From: Enteropsectra breve
Taxonomy: Eukaryota > Microsporidia
Reading direction: 5' to 3'
Assembly: GCA_024243835.1 (NCBI GenBank)
Contig: JALPMN010000594.1
Location: 1-26,743 of the forward strand
Length of the DNA: 26,743 nt
In this document: in pieces, positions 1 to 9,512 of the stretch
Numbering within the stretch: position 1 is the first letter of the stretch
How the letters are laid out: the number at the start of each line of letters is the position of its first letter
The notes under the pieces: generated by a model
Database searches by the model: none
The model's input: the letters and a program-made list of their open reading frames with translations, nothing else
What the model was told of the DNA's origin: nothing
Position numbers and translations under genes: made by a program

Positions 1-247
1 ATTTGTTGAGCATTATTTTTGTAAACTTAAAAATCGTAACAAACATTTTGCCAATCTTCTTCCCTTTTTATATATTTTCACAATATATTTTATGTTTCGA
101 TATATTTCCACAATATATTTGCAAAGTCTGTATATTTTTACAATTAATTTATATTTTTACAAATTCAGACTCCAATCGATATATTTTTACAATTTTGACA
201 ATTAAAGCCGATATTTTTACAAGAAAATTTTTTATTTATATATTTTT
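1..247. repeat. Degenerate 30-bp-period AT-rich repeat array
   Basis: Six copies of a 13-base core, TATATTTYYACAA or one mismatch from it, begin at 71, 101, 131, 150, 180 and 210, so the spacing is 30, 30, 19, 30 and 30. The 17 bases between cores differ from unit to unit. Weaker matches near 13 and 42 suggest the array continues beyond the window. It directly abuts the truncated 3' end of the gene at 248-2320. The open frame that runs through it on the + strand is low-complexity and has no convincing start, so I do not call a gene. It could be a minisatellite, phased bent DNA or a subtelomeric repeat. Confidence 0.7.
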
Positions 248-2320
248 TTAATAATTCCTATTATCAATGATTAAATATTTGACCAGAGAATAAAAATTAG
301 CTGCTTTAAGTAATTTTAGCTTGTTATCCATATACTCGTGCAGGAACCTGTTTGCATTGATATTCAATACCAGACACGTTAGTTTGTTTCGATAGTTACC
401 TAATTTATTCAATAGCTTATCAATATTATAACATTCATGATCTTTTATAACAAGCTCAACTGATTTGAAACTCTTGGTAGTACCAGCTGCAATATTCCAG
501 AAAAAAAAGCCTGTTCTGGATACGTAGCACAAGATCATATTGTCAAATGAACAACCTTCAGCAATTTCACCCTGCGTTACAGCAATTTCGCCATATTCAT
601 ATCCTTGTGGCACATTGAAACCTGCTATTAGTGGCCTGAAAGTGCTCATTTTACGGGCATGCATAATCCGTTCCAGCTCTATGTTATACACAGTGTTGAT
701 TTGTAAGCGTTCTTCTAGAATTATTCTTCCATGTATACATCCGCCGTAGAAATGATTTTTTATTAGCTCAAATACTATTTTTTCATCTTCAAATAATTCT
801 ACATACACACCACGTAATGTGTTGGTTAGAGTAACCTCTTTAATCTGATCTTTTGCCAGAAATTTTGATAAAAAGAGCAAAGCACGAAAATGGCCCACAA
901 AGTGTGAAATACTTTTCTTAAGCGGAGAGTTTTCATCAAAAAGGCGGTAAATTACCAAATAGTCGAGCACTGCGCAGGTGCTCATCACTCCGAATTTCTT
1001 TAGCCGCAGCTTTTTTAATACTGGAATTAACGCATTCGGAAATATATGAAATCCTTGGATAAACAGTGCGCTAAGCCCTGCCAACTGCTTTATTGCTTTT
1101 ATAACAGTAACCTCCAGGAGACCATCAACGTATTCCTTTATCCGTTGAGATGCAAGTTCATTATCACAATAATGAATTAAATTGATAATAGAAACCTCCG
1201 TTATTTCACTAAAGAGGCTCATAACATGAGTGTAGCTATGAATTACGATAATATCGCTGCTGGTAAATTTGAGTGTTGGATTCCAATCTTTATAAAAGTA
1301 ATCCCTGCAGCAAGGCAGCAGAATTTCAAGCTTCCTGTTCTCCATGTGGCGGTTGAGTGTGTTGAGCTCAACCAAAAGGTCTATTTTCACTGAAGACTCG
1401 TCGTAGTCATTTTTGTGCTGAAGCCGGATGCATTTGGCGTTTCCTTCGTGGAGCAAGTTATAAACGAAATATGCGGAGTCAGTTCCTAAATAAAGATTTT
1501 GAACATCTCCCTTTCTCAATTTCATTTGTAGCAGGTAAATATAGTGGGGCAGGGGACCAATCTTTTTTATTAGTTCTACAATATTGTTGTCATTGTCTTC
1601 AAACACCAAGTTTTCATCATAGGCGCATTCAACTGCCCTCCTTTCAGGCGCAGTGAAAAAAGACTGATACTTCGCCAGCAAACCCCATTTCTCTAAGAGA
1701 TAAACAATATTAATGCAAAAGAGATCAATAGTTTTCAGTCTCAGATGCAGCGGCGCGTCATTTTGTGTTATAAAAACATCAACCAATTTTTCATAGTCAA
1801 TCTCCAGATAATCGAATGCTATTAGAATCTGGGGCATTTTTTCTGCGTCACAAGGAAAACATACCCCATCGCACAAGGCTGTTGTCAGCAAATAGACATA
1901 TTTCATAATATAAGTGCTAAGAGGCAGGTTCAGATCCAAAGTTTCTATAGTCTCAGAATCATTCACTGAATTTTCATATTGATCACTTGCCTGCATTTTT
2001 ACCAGAATTCGATTGTAGTATTCATCGTAGGCATCTTCTGTCGAACACTAAACTTCCTGCTGAGCATTCTCATATAGATCGTACATTTTGAACTTAATCT
2101 TCAGCTCCTCTGTTAGTTGTCCATTTTGCGTATGTATGCCTCTTAGTGCCCGCTCAATCACTTTTGATTTTAAAAGAAATCTCAAATCAAAGATGCCATT
2201 ACTGTCTACATTATTTACTCGTACCACAAACTTCTGTGAAATCATTTCTTCACTGTTAAACTCGGGCATGGCGGAAAATAACCTGCATAGTAATGCTAAA
2301 AGTGGAAGGTTCACCAACAT
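248..2320 (-). pseudogene. Decayed BTB/LRR-like family member, one in-frame stop, C-terminus lost
   Basis: The frame opens at ATG 2320, with CCC directly before it, and runs about 90 codons to TAG at 2048-2050. It then continues in the same frame with no further stop to TAA at 248-250. Around the stop it aligns with its paralogues: a LYE-type helix, then CSTED just after the stop, where intact members have CST[SD]D. The leader LLALLCRLFSA looks like a signal peptide. Family motifs follow: FDLRFLL, AFDYLEID, PLHLRLKTIDLFCIN, LSALFIQGF and KFGVMSTC. It ends around the position of residue 670 of the intact 741-aa copy, lacks the SVHL end, and runs into the repeat array. ATG 1996 could start a 582-aa product without leader or the first half of the BTB-like fold. 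Decay is the simplest reading; stop readthrough or a base-call error remain possible. Confidence 0.75.
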
Positions 2321-2323
2321 GGG
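2321..2323 (-). promoter_or_regulatory. CCC start-proximal motif
   Basis: On the minus strand AACCC directly precedes ATG 2320, the same arrangement as at 23200. CCC next to the start codon is a recognised microsporidian signal. Its survival shows the intact ancestral start of this pseudogene. Confidence 0.6.
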
Positions 2324-2833
2324 TTAATAACAAAAATTTTCAAATAAAAATTTTATGCATTAATATACAAGGGATGCCATTTGTATCAGATATCTTTTCA
2401 GAAATACATTAAGAAGTGCCTTGGAGAATGCTTTAGACCCCTAGAGAATAATGGTTGTGTGTGCTAATGTAGCTTATAAATGCTTATTTGAAATCGCTCA
2501 AAAATCGTTAAGGAAACCCTGCAGAGACGGTGTTTGTAGCTCGATTTTAAGGCTCTTTGAGTGAAAATTGTATTGTGAATCGGTATTCAAAGTACTATGT
2601 AAAATCGCTGCTACAAATCTTAGTGGTGCAAGAAAGTTTATTACATACGAATGGGGTTTATTTTTCATTAAGCCAAGATAGTTTTAAGCCTTTAATTGCT
2701 AACATGCAACGAGAAATAGTTTTTGGGAGACTATTTATTACAATGAGTGAATGCCGTATAATATGCTCGTTTAAATACATTTTTCAACTATCGTGATTAC
2801 TTTAGTATCCTTAATATTTGCAACAATATTTAA
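2324..2833. other. Intergenic, divergent promoter region
   Basis: This roughly 510-base spacer lies between two divergent genes and probably holds both promoters. An open frame at 2557-2796 (+) starts on TTG and resembles neither family, so I do not call it. No RNA gene or clear repeat seen. Confidence 0.5.
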
Positions 2834-2836
2834 CCC
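2834..2836 (+). promoter_or_regulatory. CCC start-proximal motif
   Basis: TAACCCTTAATG: CCC lies three bases before ATG 2840, supporting that start. Confidence 0.55.
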
Positions 2837-2839
2837 TTA

Positions 2840-5389
2840 ATGATCTTGAGCTACAACAAGTTTCTACGACTACAAAAGTTATTTCTCATTTTAGTGTCCG
2901 GATATCTTCGTGCTATGCCTACTGATCACCAAGGCTTGAGCCAAGAATCACCTGGAGAATGGATTGGAGGCATCTCTTCGCTTGAATCTATCAGATGCTC
3001 ATTTTGTGATAAGTCTTTGCTTACTTTTTTGCAAAAAATTGATAAAAGTTTTCTTGATAACAAGAATAATCAAGAAGAAGTGATTTTGAGTTCAGAGTTC
3101 TACAAAGCAGCACTGGTAAAACACACAGCAGAGAATGGAAAGTCAACATTGCTGCATCCCCTCTGTGCACTAAAGAAAAGGAATATTTTATCAACTATTG
3201 CAATTCCAACGCTGGATGTAAAGTACATTCAGTTATCATTTGTTGCAGGATGTACATCTTATGAAAATTTTGATATCGCAAAGACAGTTTTCAATTTATC
3301 ACTGGTCACAGAGGACTCATCGTTAGTTTTCAGATACATCTCATCATTGCTCAAAGAGGTGGAAGAAAACTATTTTTCTTGTCTCTGCAGAGCAGACCCA
3401 GGCATTGATAATGCAATGAAAGCAAGAGATAACATAATGCATTCATCATTTGAAAACAAGACTTTTTATCTTGCCTACATCGATCTATACATTTGCTCTA
3501 AGCAAGAAAATGCAGATCCCATTCAATTGCTTAGCGCTGTGATTTCTTATCTTAAAACATCTTCAAAAATGGATGAAAACGCCGATGAAATTTTAATTAA
3601 ATACTGGGCTCTTTTGGCCTCTCGTCTAAATAATGCCGAAGAAGTTCTAATTTGTCTAAATGAAATTACCGATGCCATTCCATCAGCAAAGCAAGGGAAA
3701 TTTACCAAAATATACCAGGAAATGCTAACAAGCTATTCAGATTTCTGTACAAATGAGGAATTTTCTAGTTTTATCGTAGATTCTATCATATCGAGCCGAG
3801 GATTTACCTTTGACTCGGATGCTTGCTATGCACAAATATCTACTAAGCTTCCATCTTTTGAGTCATTCTTAAGTACACTTGATAGCCGTTTGAATAATTT
3901 AGAATCAATCAAAAAAATTGTATTAACAGAGTCGTATTTGAAAATAGGGCGATTTATTTACTCATGGTATAATCAAGACAGCTTATTACTCGAAGGACAA
4001 GGCCTTACAATCCTATTGGTAAAGTTTTTTGCTTTCAAAAAAGACGAAATTGAAAATAAGAGAATTTGCCCAACATCCGAAGGATTTTTCTCGGCTTACA
4101 AAACTGTGTTTATGGACCAAAGTATTGCAATACAATCCTTTGTGTATGATCATATTATAAAAAGTCTCTTTGAACTGCTGGCCATCAAAGACATGGAAAC
4201 AACATTGAAATATTTGAATTTTATTTTGCAAAAAGAACAGGAGATGTGCACAGAGCAGTATTTTTATGGATTCATGGCCGCGATATTGAAAGAGTTCACT
4301 GTAAGTAAAAATTTTAGAGAGGAAATATTTAATCGCTTAGAGAAAGCTCAAAAGTTAGATGTTGCTGTGATGATAGTCAGGCAGGTCTCATGTGAAAAAG
4401 TCATTTTAATGCCCTTAAGTAGCTGTCAATTTCTGATTGACAAACTTGTTTTTGAAAAATTTTTTGAAAAAGACTATGCAATACGATACAATGCATTAAA
4501 GTGGCTAGATTTCATGGTATCATTGTGTGGTAATAATGAAGGGAGGGAGTATATAGCCGAAAAAAAGAGCAAGCTGCGTAATTTATGCGATATAAATACA
4601 GCTGAGCCAGAGGGAACTCTGTCGTTTAGAATAAGCAATTCTGCTTTATGTGACGATTTTGGGCTAATGCCTGATGAAGTCAAGACACCTCAAAAACCAG
4701 AGCGCTTTTCAAAGGAATTTGTGTTTGCTTGGTGCGATAAAATCAATTTTATCGGAAATACTCTTGATTATATGCGTAATCCTGGAACCTATCCATTTAT
4801 TTCTAGTCATATTGATCTTATTCTTCAATACTGTCTTGAACATGATAAAAATAACGATTTTGCTGAAGTAAAGGTGATGATGGCCTGTATTCTCTCACAG
4901 TATTCTTATTTATCTGAGACAGAGTATAAGGCCTTTTTAAATGCTCTTATGGAAAATGAAAATTCTTTTATTCTGATCAATGCTGCCTTTCAGTACATTA
5001 GGACAGCGTATGCAAAACGCAATTTTCTTCAGATGCTATTTGAATTGCTCGGCTTCTCCGTTGAAGGTTCGAAAATTACTGCAGAAGACCTCAAAGATAT
5101 CGAAACATCTGTTGCAAAACAGAGTAGTTGTTTAGAGAATAACAATATTACTTGCCCTAATGAACTTTATACAGGCAATAAAATTGTGTCTAAAGAAAAC
5201 TTTGAATATCTAGAGAGCATGGATAAGCCTGAATTAAACATGATACTCCGGGTATTTTTAGATGGAAAAACGATCAACATTTCTAAACTAGAAAAAATTC
5301 TTGAACTTAATCCACAATTTATTATTCCTCGGGCTATTCTTGCACAGCCCAGAGAATCTTCATCTGGTGAAAAGATGGACTGCTCATAA
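2840..5389 (+). CDS. Secreted RING-family paralogue with degenerate RING, helical C-terminal region
   Basis: An 849-aa protein. Residues 1-25 form a basic-hydrophobic leader (LFLILVSGYLRA), probably a signal peptide. At 53-56 there is CSFC and at 106-109 HPLC, matching the first cysteine pair and the H-x2-C of a RING. The final CPxC of its relatives is here IPTL (122-125), and the third and fourth ligands are missing, so zinc binding and E3 activity are unlikely. The rest is leucine- and acid-rich, predicted helical, and homologous to the 9513-12461 protein: GCTSYENF (137-144) matches GCTGCYEDF, and ITDAIPSAKQGKFTKIYQEM (276-295) matches ICSAVPIEQADNFSTIYYAM. It may be a binding-only or decoy member. 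AATAAA begins two bases after the stop. Confidence 0.75.
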   Translation: MILSYNKFLRLQKLFLILVSGYLRAMPTDHQGLSQESPGEWIGGISSLESIRCSFCDKSLLTFLQKIDKSFLDNKNNQEEVILSSEFYKAALVKHTAENGKSTLLHPLCALKKRNILSTIAIPTLDVKYIQLSFVAGCTSYENFDIAKTVFNLSLVTEDSSLVFRYISSLLKEVEENYFSCLCRADPGIDNAMKARDNIMHSSFENKTFYLAYIDLYICSKQENADPIQLLSAVISYLKTSSKMDENADEILIKYWALLASRLNNAEEVLICLNEITDAIPSAKQGKFTKIYQEMLTSYSDFCTNEEFSSFIVDSIISSRGFTFDSDACYAQISTKLPSFESFLSTLDSRLNNLESIKKIVLTESYLKIGRFIYSWYNQDSLLLEGQGLTILLVKFFAFKKDEIENKRICPTSEGFFSAYKTVFMDQSIAIQSFVYDHIIKSLFELLAIKDMETTLKYLNFILQKEQEMCTEQYFYGFMAAILKEFTVSKNFREEIFNRLEKAQKLDVAVMIVRQVSCEKVILMPLSSCQFLIDKLVFEKFFEKDYAIRYNALKWLDFMVSLCGNNEGREYIAEKKSKLRNLCDINTAEPEGTLSFRISNSALCDDFGLMPDEVKTPQKPERFSKEFVFAWCDKINFIGNTLDYMRNPGTYPFISSHIDLILQYCLEHDKNNDFAEVKVMMACILSQYSYLSETEYKAFLNALMENENSFILINAAFQYIRTAYAKRNFLQMLFELLGFSVEGSKITAEDLKDIETSVAKQSSCLENNNITCPNELYTGNKIVSKENFEYLESMDKPELNMILRVFLDGKTINISKLEKILELNPQFIIPRAILAQPRESSSGEKMDCS

Positions 5390-5390
5390 G

Positions 5391-5396
5391 AATAAA
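5391..5396 (+). terminator. AATAAA poly(A)-type signal
   Basis: AATAAA one base after the TAA stop triplet of the gene at 2840-5389, implying a very short 3' untranslated region. Confidence 0.4.
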
Positions 5397-5621
5397 ATAT
5401 CTTAGCTTCAAGCAACTTTCTTATTTTTATAACTGTTTATATAAAAAAAGTCAAACTATGAGTGAAAGTTATATTACGGATGAAAGCTATATTACGAAAG
5501 TACTTTAGCTGAATATTTCAGGGCAAGTCTTTTATCCTCAAACTGTTATGCTTTGAATAGGAATAAAAACCAGGATATATAATAGCATAAGAATTTTAAT
5601 AATCCAAGGCATTTATAAAAT

Positions 5622-5627
5622 TTTATT
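5622..5627 (-). terminator. AATAAA overlapping the stop codon
   Basis: On the minus strand AATAAA contains the TAA stop of the RING gene at 5623-8100. Overlap of stop and poly(A)-type signal fits a compact microsporidian gene. Confidence 0.4.
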
Positions 5628-8100
5628 TCTGGGATTTGATTCTTATCTTTTCTTGAATCTTGTTCACCACGCACCTAGGGATAAATGATGTCAACTCGTT
5701 TGTAAATGAATCAGATGAAGAACCGTATTTCTCCATCTTATTAATTATATCCGTTCCACTGATTTCCAGTTCATTGTAAGGGTTCCATTCTTTGCAACAC
5801 TCATCTTGTTTGTCCAATTTGTCACACCAGGTATATGCACACAGAAGTTTCCAACTCTCGAAGCTGTCTTTTGCAATTTTATGAACAGAAGTTTTCCAGT
5901 TGTCGAAACAAAACTCGTAATTATGTGGCTCAGCATGTTTGCTTCCAAAGAATGAATGCGATTGAGCCAGTAATTTTGTTATATAGAAAGCCATATCGTG
6001 ATTAAATTTTCCAGAGAAACCTTTCCTCCCTGTATTTAGCAGATAAAATGCATCGCTCCTTTGTGATAGATACTTGAATATGTGCTTGTACTTTTCGAAG
6101 CTATTGCAGCCATTAAATCCAATAAGATTGAGCTGTTTAAGCAGCAGCAGAACACGAGCACTATTAACACCAGTGTATTTTTTGACTCCCATTTCGAATA
6201 TTTGGATGAAATTGTGGCGCACAAACAGTGATGATTTATTTTCTTTCTCAAAGAAATGTGTAAATATAGGTAAATGTGTGAAAAAATCCGAAGATGAAAT
6301 GATTTTTTCAACCACCTCTTCATTTAGCATTTTTATTATATTCATATTATTACATCCAAATATCATTATCTTAATCTGTTCATAATCATTTTTTTGAATG
6401 AGTTGCTTACAGAAAGTATCTATTTGCTTATCAGAAATAATGCTCCACAGTCCTTTTATATTGCACAAATGATGGACTTCTGCAAAATTATAAATCCAAG
6501 TATGATTTTTATAGTTTAAAAACTCCTCCTGCTTCAACTCATAATATATTTCATTTGTATCACAATACTCAAATCCTTTAATCATAATTCTAAAAAGCGG
6601 CCAACCGTTATCTCTGTAAAAGCAATGGCGAAGTAGCATACTAATGTCCCGTAGGTCTTTAAAACGAACTAACTTCTCCATTTTTGCTATACTTTTAGAA
6701 TCAGAGATGTAATCCTTGTCCAACAGCACGTTCATAAAATAATATTCATGCTTTTTAGCATCTCTATCGCAATTAATCATATACCTTTCATCCCAAGCAG
6801 CTTTATCAAAAATGTCTTCATAAAAGCTCTTTAGTTTGGGCGCTTCTTCTAGTATTTTAGCACAGATAAAGTCATAAACAAACCAGGGATATTCTTCTAC
6901 TGTATCATGCGGTTGGTGATTTGAATAATAATCAGCAATAAAGTCAATCATAAACTGATTTTTTGGAATATACTGAGGGTTTTCAAGGCTTCTTTCTTCG
7001 GTAGTGAAGCATTTGAAAATCATACTCCACAAGAATGATTTTAATTCTTTGCAATCTGTATGTCGTGCACAGAAACGGATGCTTCTTGTAATATCTAAGT
7101 TCCTTTGTTCGTTCGTAATCCACGCTAATGATGATGTAATCTTCTTCTTTAGCAGATCAATAAGTGGAAATTCCTCGAGCAGCAATGTTGAATTTTCGCT
7201 TATATCCCAGTACTCTTCCGAACACATTAGCGAATCAATTAAGTGTTCTGGTTTGTCCAAATTAAAGCAAACCTTCTTATATTTTTCTAAAACGATCTTT
7301 AAAATTTGCCAATACTGGGGGCTGTTGCCGGCATGTGCTTGTAGCTTAATAACAAACTCTTCGGGTTTATTCATCGAGAAGAAGTTCAAAAGCAGAATCG
7401 TAATTTTCTCTTCATGCCTGGATTCTTCTTGCACACACTTTTCTACTTCTTCCAGTAAGGCATCAAATGTGTGGCAGGGACTTTTAAGGACAGTGATCAA
7501 GTGTTTAATATCATTTAAAGCTTCATCTTTATGCTCACTTTCGTAGCTCATTAGTTTGTCTAACCATGAGCTCATTTCATTTAGGTTGCTCTTTATGATC
7601 TCCAGGATTTCTATGGAACTTTTAAGTGATTCTTGGGTTGCGAAGTTTTTCTTATTGATGAGACAAGTAAAAATGTTTCTTTTTAAACCCCCATAGTATA
7701 GATCTACAAATTCTGGGTAAAAACTGGCTTTGCCGGTAAGAATCAAATAAATCTCCTCTTTTACAAGAGAATCGACGTCTATAGGAGAGACTTCCTGACA
7801 AACTGGGCACTTTAGTTTATTTTTGTGATCTTGCGCATATATCCACTCAGCCAGACAGTTTTTATGGTAGAAATGCTGGTGTTTCGGATTCTTGCAGGAA
7901 AGAAGATCCGTTAATAAGAGCTTGTCCTCCTCTTTTGCTCTATCAAGGCTTGTTCTCACACAATCGTATAGACAAATGCAGCATTCAAGTGTCTCTGTAG
8001 GCTCTTTAGGGTTGTGATCTTCAACAATTTGATTGATAGTAGCAATATCGTAGAATGTTGTCGTGGCTGCACAAAACTGAAATAACGTTAAGAGCTGCAT
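5623..8100 (-). CDS. Secreted RING-H2-type protein, candidate E3 ubiquitin ligase
   Basis: An 825-aa protein from ATG 8100; the open frame extends 11 codons upstream only through a TTG, which I do not favour. Residues 1-12 (MQLLTLFQFCAA) are a short hydrophobic leader, probably a signal peptide. A complete RING follows: C40-x2-C43, C69, H76, H79, C82, and C98-P-V-C101. The C69-H76 loop is longer than usual. A RING recruits a ubiquitin-loaded E2 and catalyses transfer, so with a leader this is a candidate secreted E3. The remaining ~700 residues are charged, leucine-rich, predicted helical, and related to the other RING-family proteins here. ACCGTTAC precedes the ATG, so only a weak C-rich motif is present. 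The RING is clear; substrate and destination are unknown. Confidence 0.85.
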   Translation of the reverse strand: MQLLTLFQFCAATTTFYDIATINQIVEDHNPKEPTETLECCICLYDCVRTSLDRAKEEDKLLLTDLLSCKNPKHQHFYHKNCLAEWIYAQDHKNKLKCPVCQEVSPIDVDSLVKEEIYLILTGKASFYPEFVDLYYGGLKRNIFTCLINKKNFATQESLKSSIEILEIIKSNLNEMSSWLDKLMSYESEHKDEALNDIKHLITVLKSPCHTFDALLEEVEKCVQEESRHEEKITILLLNFFSMNKPEEFVIKLQAHAGNSPQYWQILKIVLEKYKKVCFNLDKPEHLIDSLMCSEEYWDISENSTLLLEEFPLIDLLKKKITSSLAWITNEQRNLDITRSIRFCARHTDCKELKSFLWSMIFKCFTTEERSLENPQYIPKNQFMIDFIADYYSNHQPHDTVEEYPWFVYDFICAKILEEAPKLKSFYEDIFDKAAWDERYMINCDRDAKKHEYYFMNVLLDKDYISDSKSIAKMEKLVRFKDLRDISMLLRHCFYRDNGWPLFRIMIKGFEYCDTNEIYYELKQEEFLNYKNHTWIYNFAEVHHLCNIKGLWSIISDKQIDTFCKQLIQKNDYEQIKIMIFGCNNMNIIKMLNEEVVEKIISSSDFFTHLPIFTHFFEKENKSSLFVRHNFIQIFEMGVKKYTGVNSARVLLLLKQLNLIGFNGCNSFEKYKHIFKYLSQRSDAFYLLNTGRKGFSGKFNHDMAFYITKLLAQSHSFFGSKHAEPHNYEFCFDNWKTSVHKIAKDSFESWKLLCAYTWCDKLDKQDECCKEWNPYNELEISGTDIINKMEKYGSSSDSFTNELTSFIPRCVVNKIQEKIRIKSQK

Positions 8101-8832
8101 GTAACGGTAGAGTGTGTGAAAATATAATATCAAAATTTTGATGCGATCAATTTAATTTATCAAGCCTAGACTTTATAGTTGGAAGATTGGAGCATAGGGA
8201 CATACAGTAGTGGTCTATACAGAAATATCATCCTATACATTTGATATATCGAGCGTTAATACATAAGATGATTATTTCTTTACTATTTTTAATTTAATAA
8301 ATTCAGTAATTAAAATTAATTAATTAGACTGTTTAGTGACCCATTGAAACCCTGATGAACAATATATGCCATATATTGGATTTTACAAGTCTTATATCGG
8401 GCATAAACCTGTACTGGTAAGTATATAGCACTATTTTTATATTTCAGGAGTCCAGATCCTATTTATTGGTCATAAAAGTGATCAAGAAAAATTTTACATG
8501 AATCAAAACATGAATGATCAAGAAAGTAGCACACACGAAAAAAATGAATCAGATGTAATAGCTGTTGAATTATTGCAGCGGATATTAATCAAAATTTATT
8601 CTTTAATAATGGATAGGATCAAAATAATAACAAAAGATAATATTTTTAATTCTTTGGTCCCCATAAGGTAGTCTTATGTTATTGCTGACCGGAGTATTAT
8701 AATCTTCCTGTTATTAAAAGAGAGTTCCTAGGGCATCTTGATTATAACATCAAACCAAAAATATCATTAAAAAATTATCCATGCTTCATGTTACCTATCT
8801 GAGACAATTCTTTTGCACAACCGTACAATGCG
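8101..8832. other. Intergenic, AT-rich
   Basis: About 730 bases between the divergent RING gene and the broken copy at 8833. It should contain the promoter of the 8100 gene. A 57-codon open frame (8498-8671, +) starts with ATG but resembles nothing else here. No RNA gene seen. Confidence 0.5.
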
Positions 8833-9263
8833 TTATTTCGCCTGAAGGGACAGAGTCAATTCCTGGTTTGCCATTTTCAGAATGTACTACGCTGAGCTCT
8901 TTACATGGCTGGACAAACATATATCTGATGATGCACTGAAGATACGCAGACTGCTGAGGGTGGCGAAGCTTGCTGCCAGGGATTTGACTGTCAGAATGGA
9001 TGTTGAAATTAGTAAGAATTCTCATACTGCATCTCTCTTTGAACTTGAAAAGGATATGCTTAAGGCGTGTGGCGGACAAGTGTCGGGTACGAGGCTTTCA
9101 ATGCTTTCCAGGTTTATTTAAATGATACTTTCAAAAATATTTAAAGAAAAAGGTTTTGCCTGATGATGTAGCTATAGAAGGCGCCGATAATATTGAGTTG
9201 TTGTGTGAGTGGAACCTTCGCGGTTATTACAGAAAACTGCTGAAGCTGCAGAAAGGCTTAAAT
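8833..9263 (+). pseudogene. Broken partial copy of the 3' part of the 9513-12461 gene
   Basis: The DNA closely matches about 11725-12182 in the gene downstream, in the same orientation, including a long near-identical stretch around MYYAELFTWLD. Relative to that gene there is a one-base loss before 8882, a replaced or shortened segment after the KLAAR motif, at least one more frameshift before 9121, and in-frame stops. The upstream RING-coding part is absent. An 79-codon frame (8882-9121) remains open by chance. It appears to be the remnant of a tandem duplicate whose 5' part was lost. Similarity ends near 9263. Confidence 0.8.
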
Positions 9264-9512
9264 CATTTTTTACTTTGCAAACACCTGTAAGGCTTAGTGT
9301 CTTTCATACTCTTCATTTTTTGTTGCGCAAACAAATATGACTGTGTAATTCATTTTGAAATCTAACTGTCATTCATGCGTCTTTATTATATTGTATTTTG
9401 TATCTATCTATTTTACTTTCCCCACTAATGAACAGGGCTTTTATAGTTAGGCTAATATTAAGAAAGCAAATATTGAACCTTAATTAATTTGAAAGATCAC
9501 AAAATTTTGTCC

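Noticed and set aside
1..222. CRISPR-like array
   Set aside because: The core is only 13 bases with mismatches, spacers are 17 bases, and the sequence is eukaryotic.
3..251. 82-codon open frame on the + strand
   Set aside because: It lies in the AT-rich repeat array, is low-complexity, and starts on a non-ATG codon.
2557..2796. 79-codon open frame in the divergent spacer
   Set aside because: Starts on TTG, no family similarity, and lies in a likely promoter region.
5458..5508. Tiny 16-codon frame with a repeated ESYIT
   Set aside because: Too short; explained by the 18-base direct repeat.
7004..7546. 180-codon open frame opposite the RING gene
   Set aside because: Antisense shadow of a well-supported coding region; no start motif.
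8498..8671. 57-codon ATG frame in the spacer before the broken copy
   Set aside because: No C-rich start motif, no recognisable feature, chance is likely in AT-rich DNA.
8795..9079. 94-codon minus-strand frame
   Set aside because: Antisense shadow of the broken gene copy at 8833-9263.
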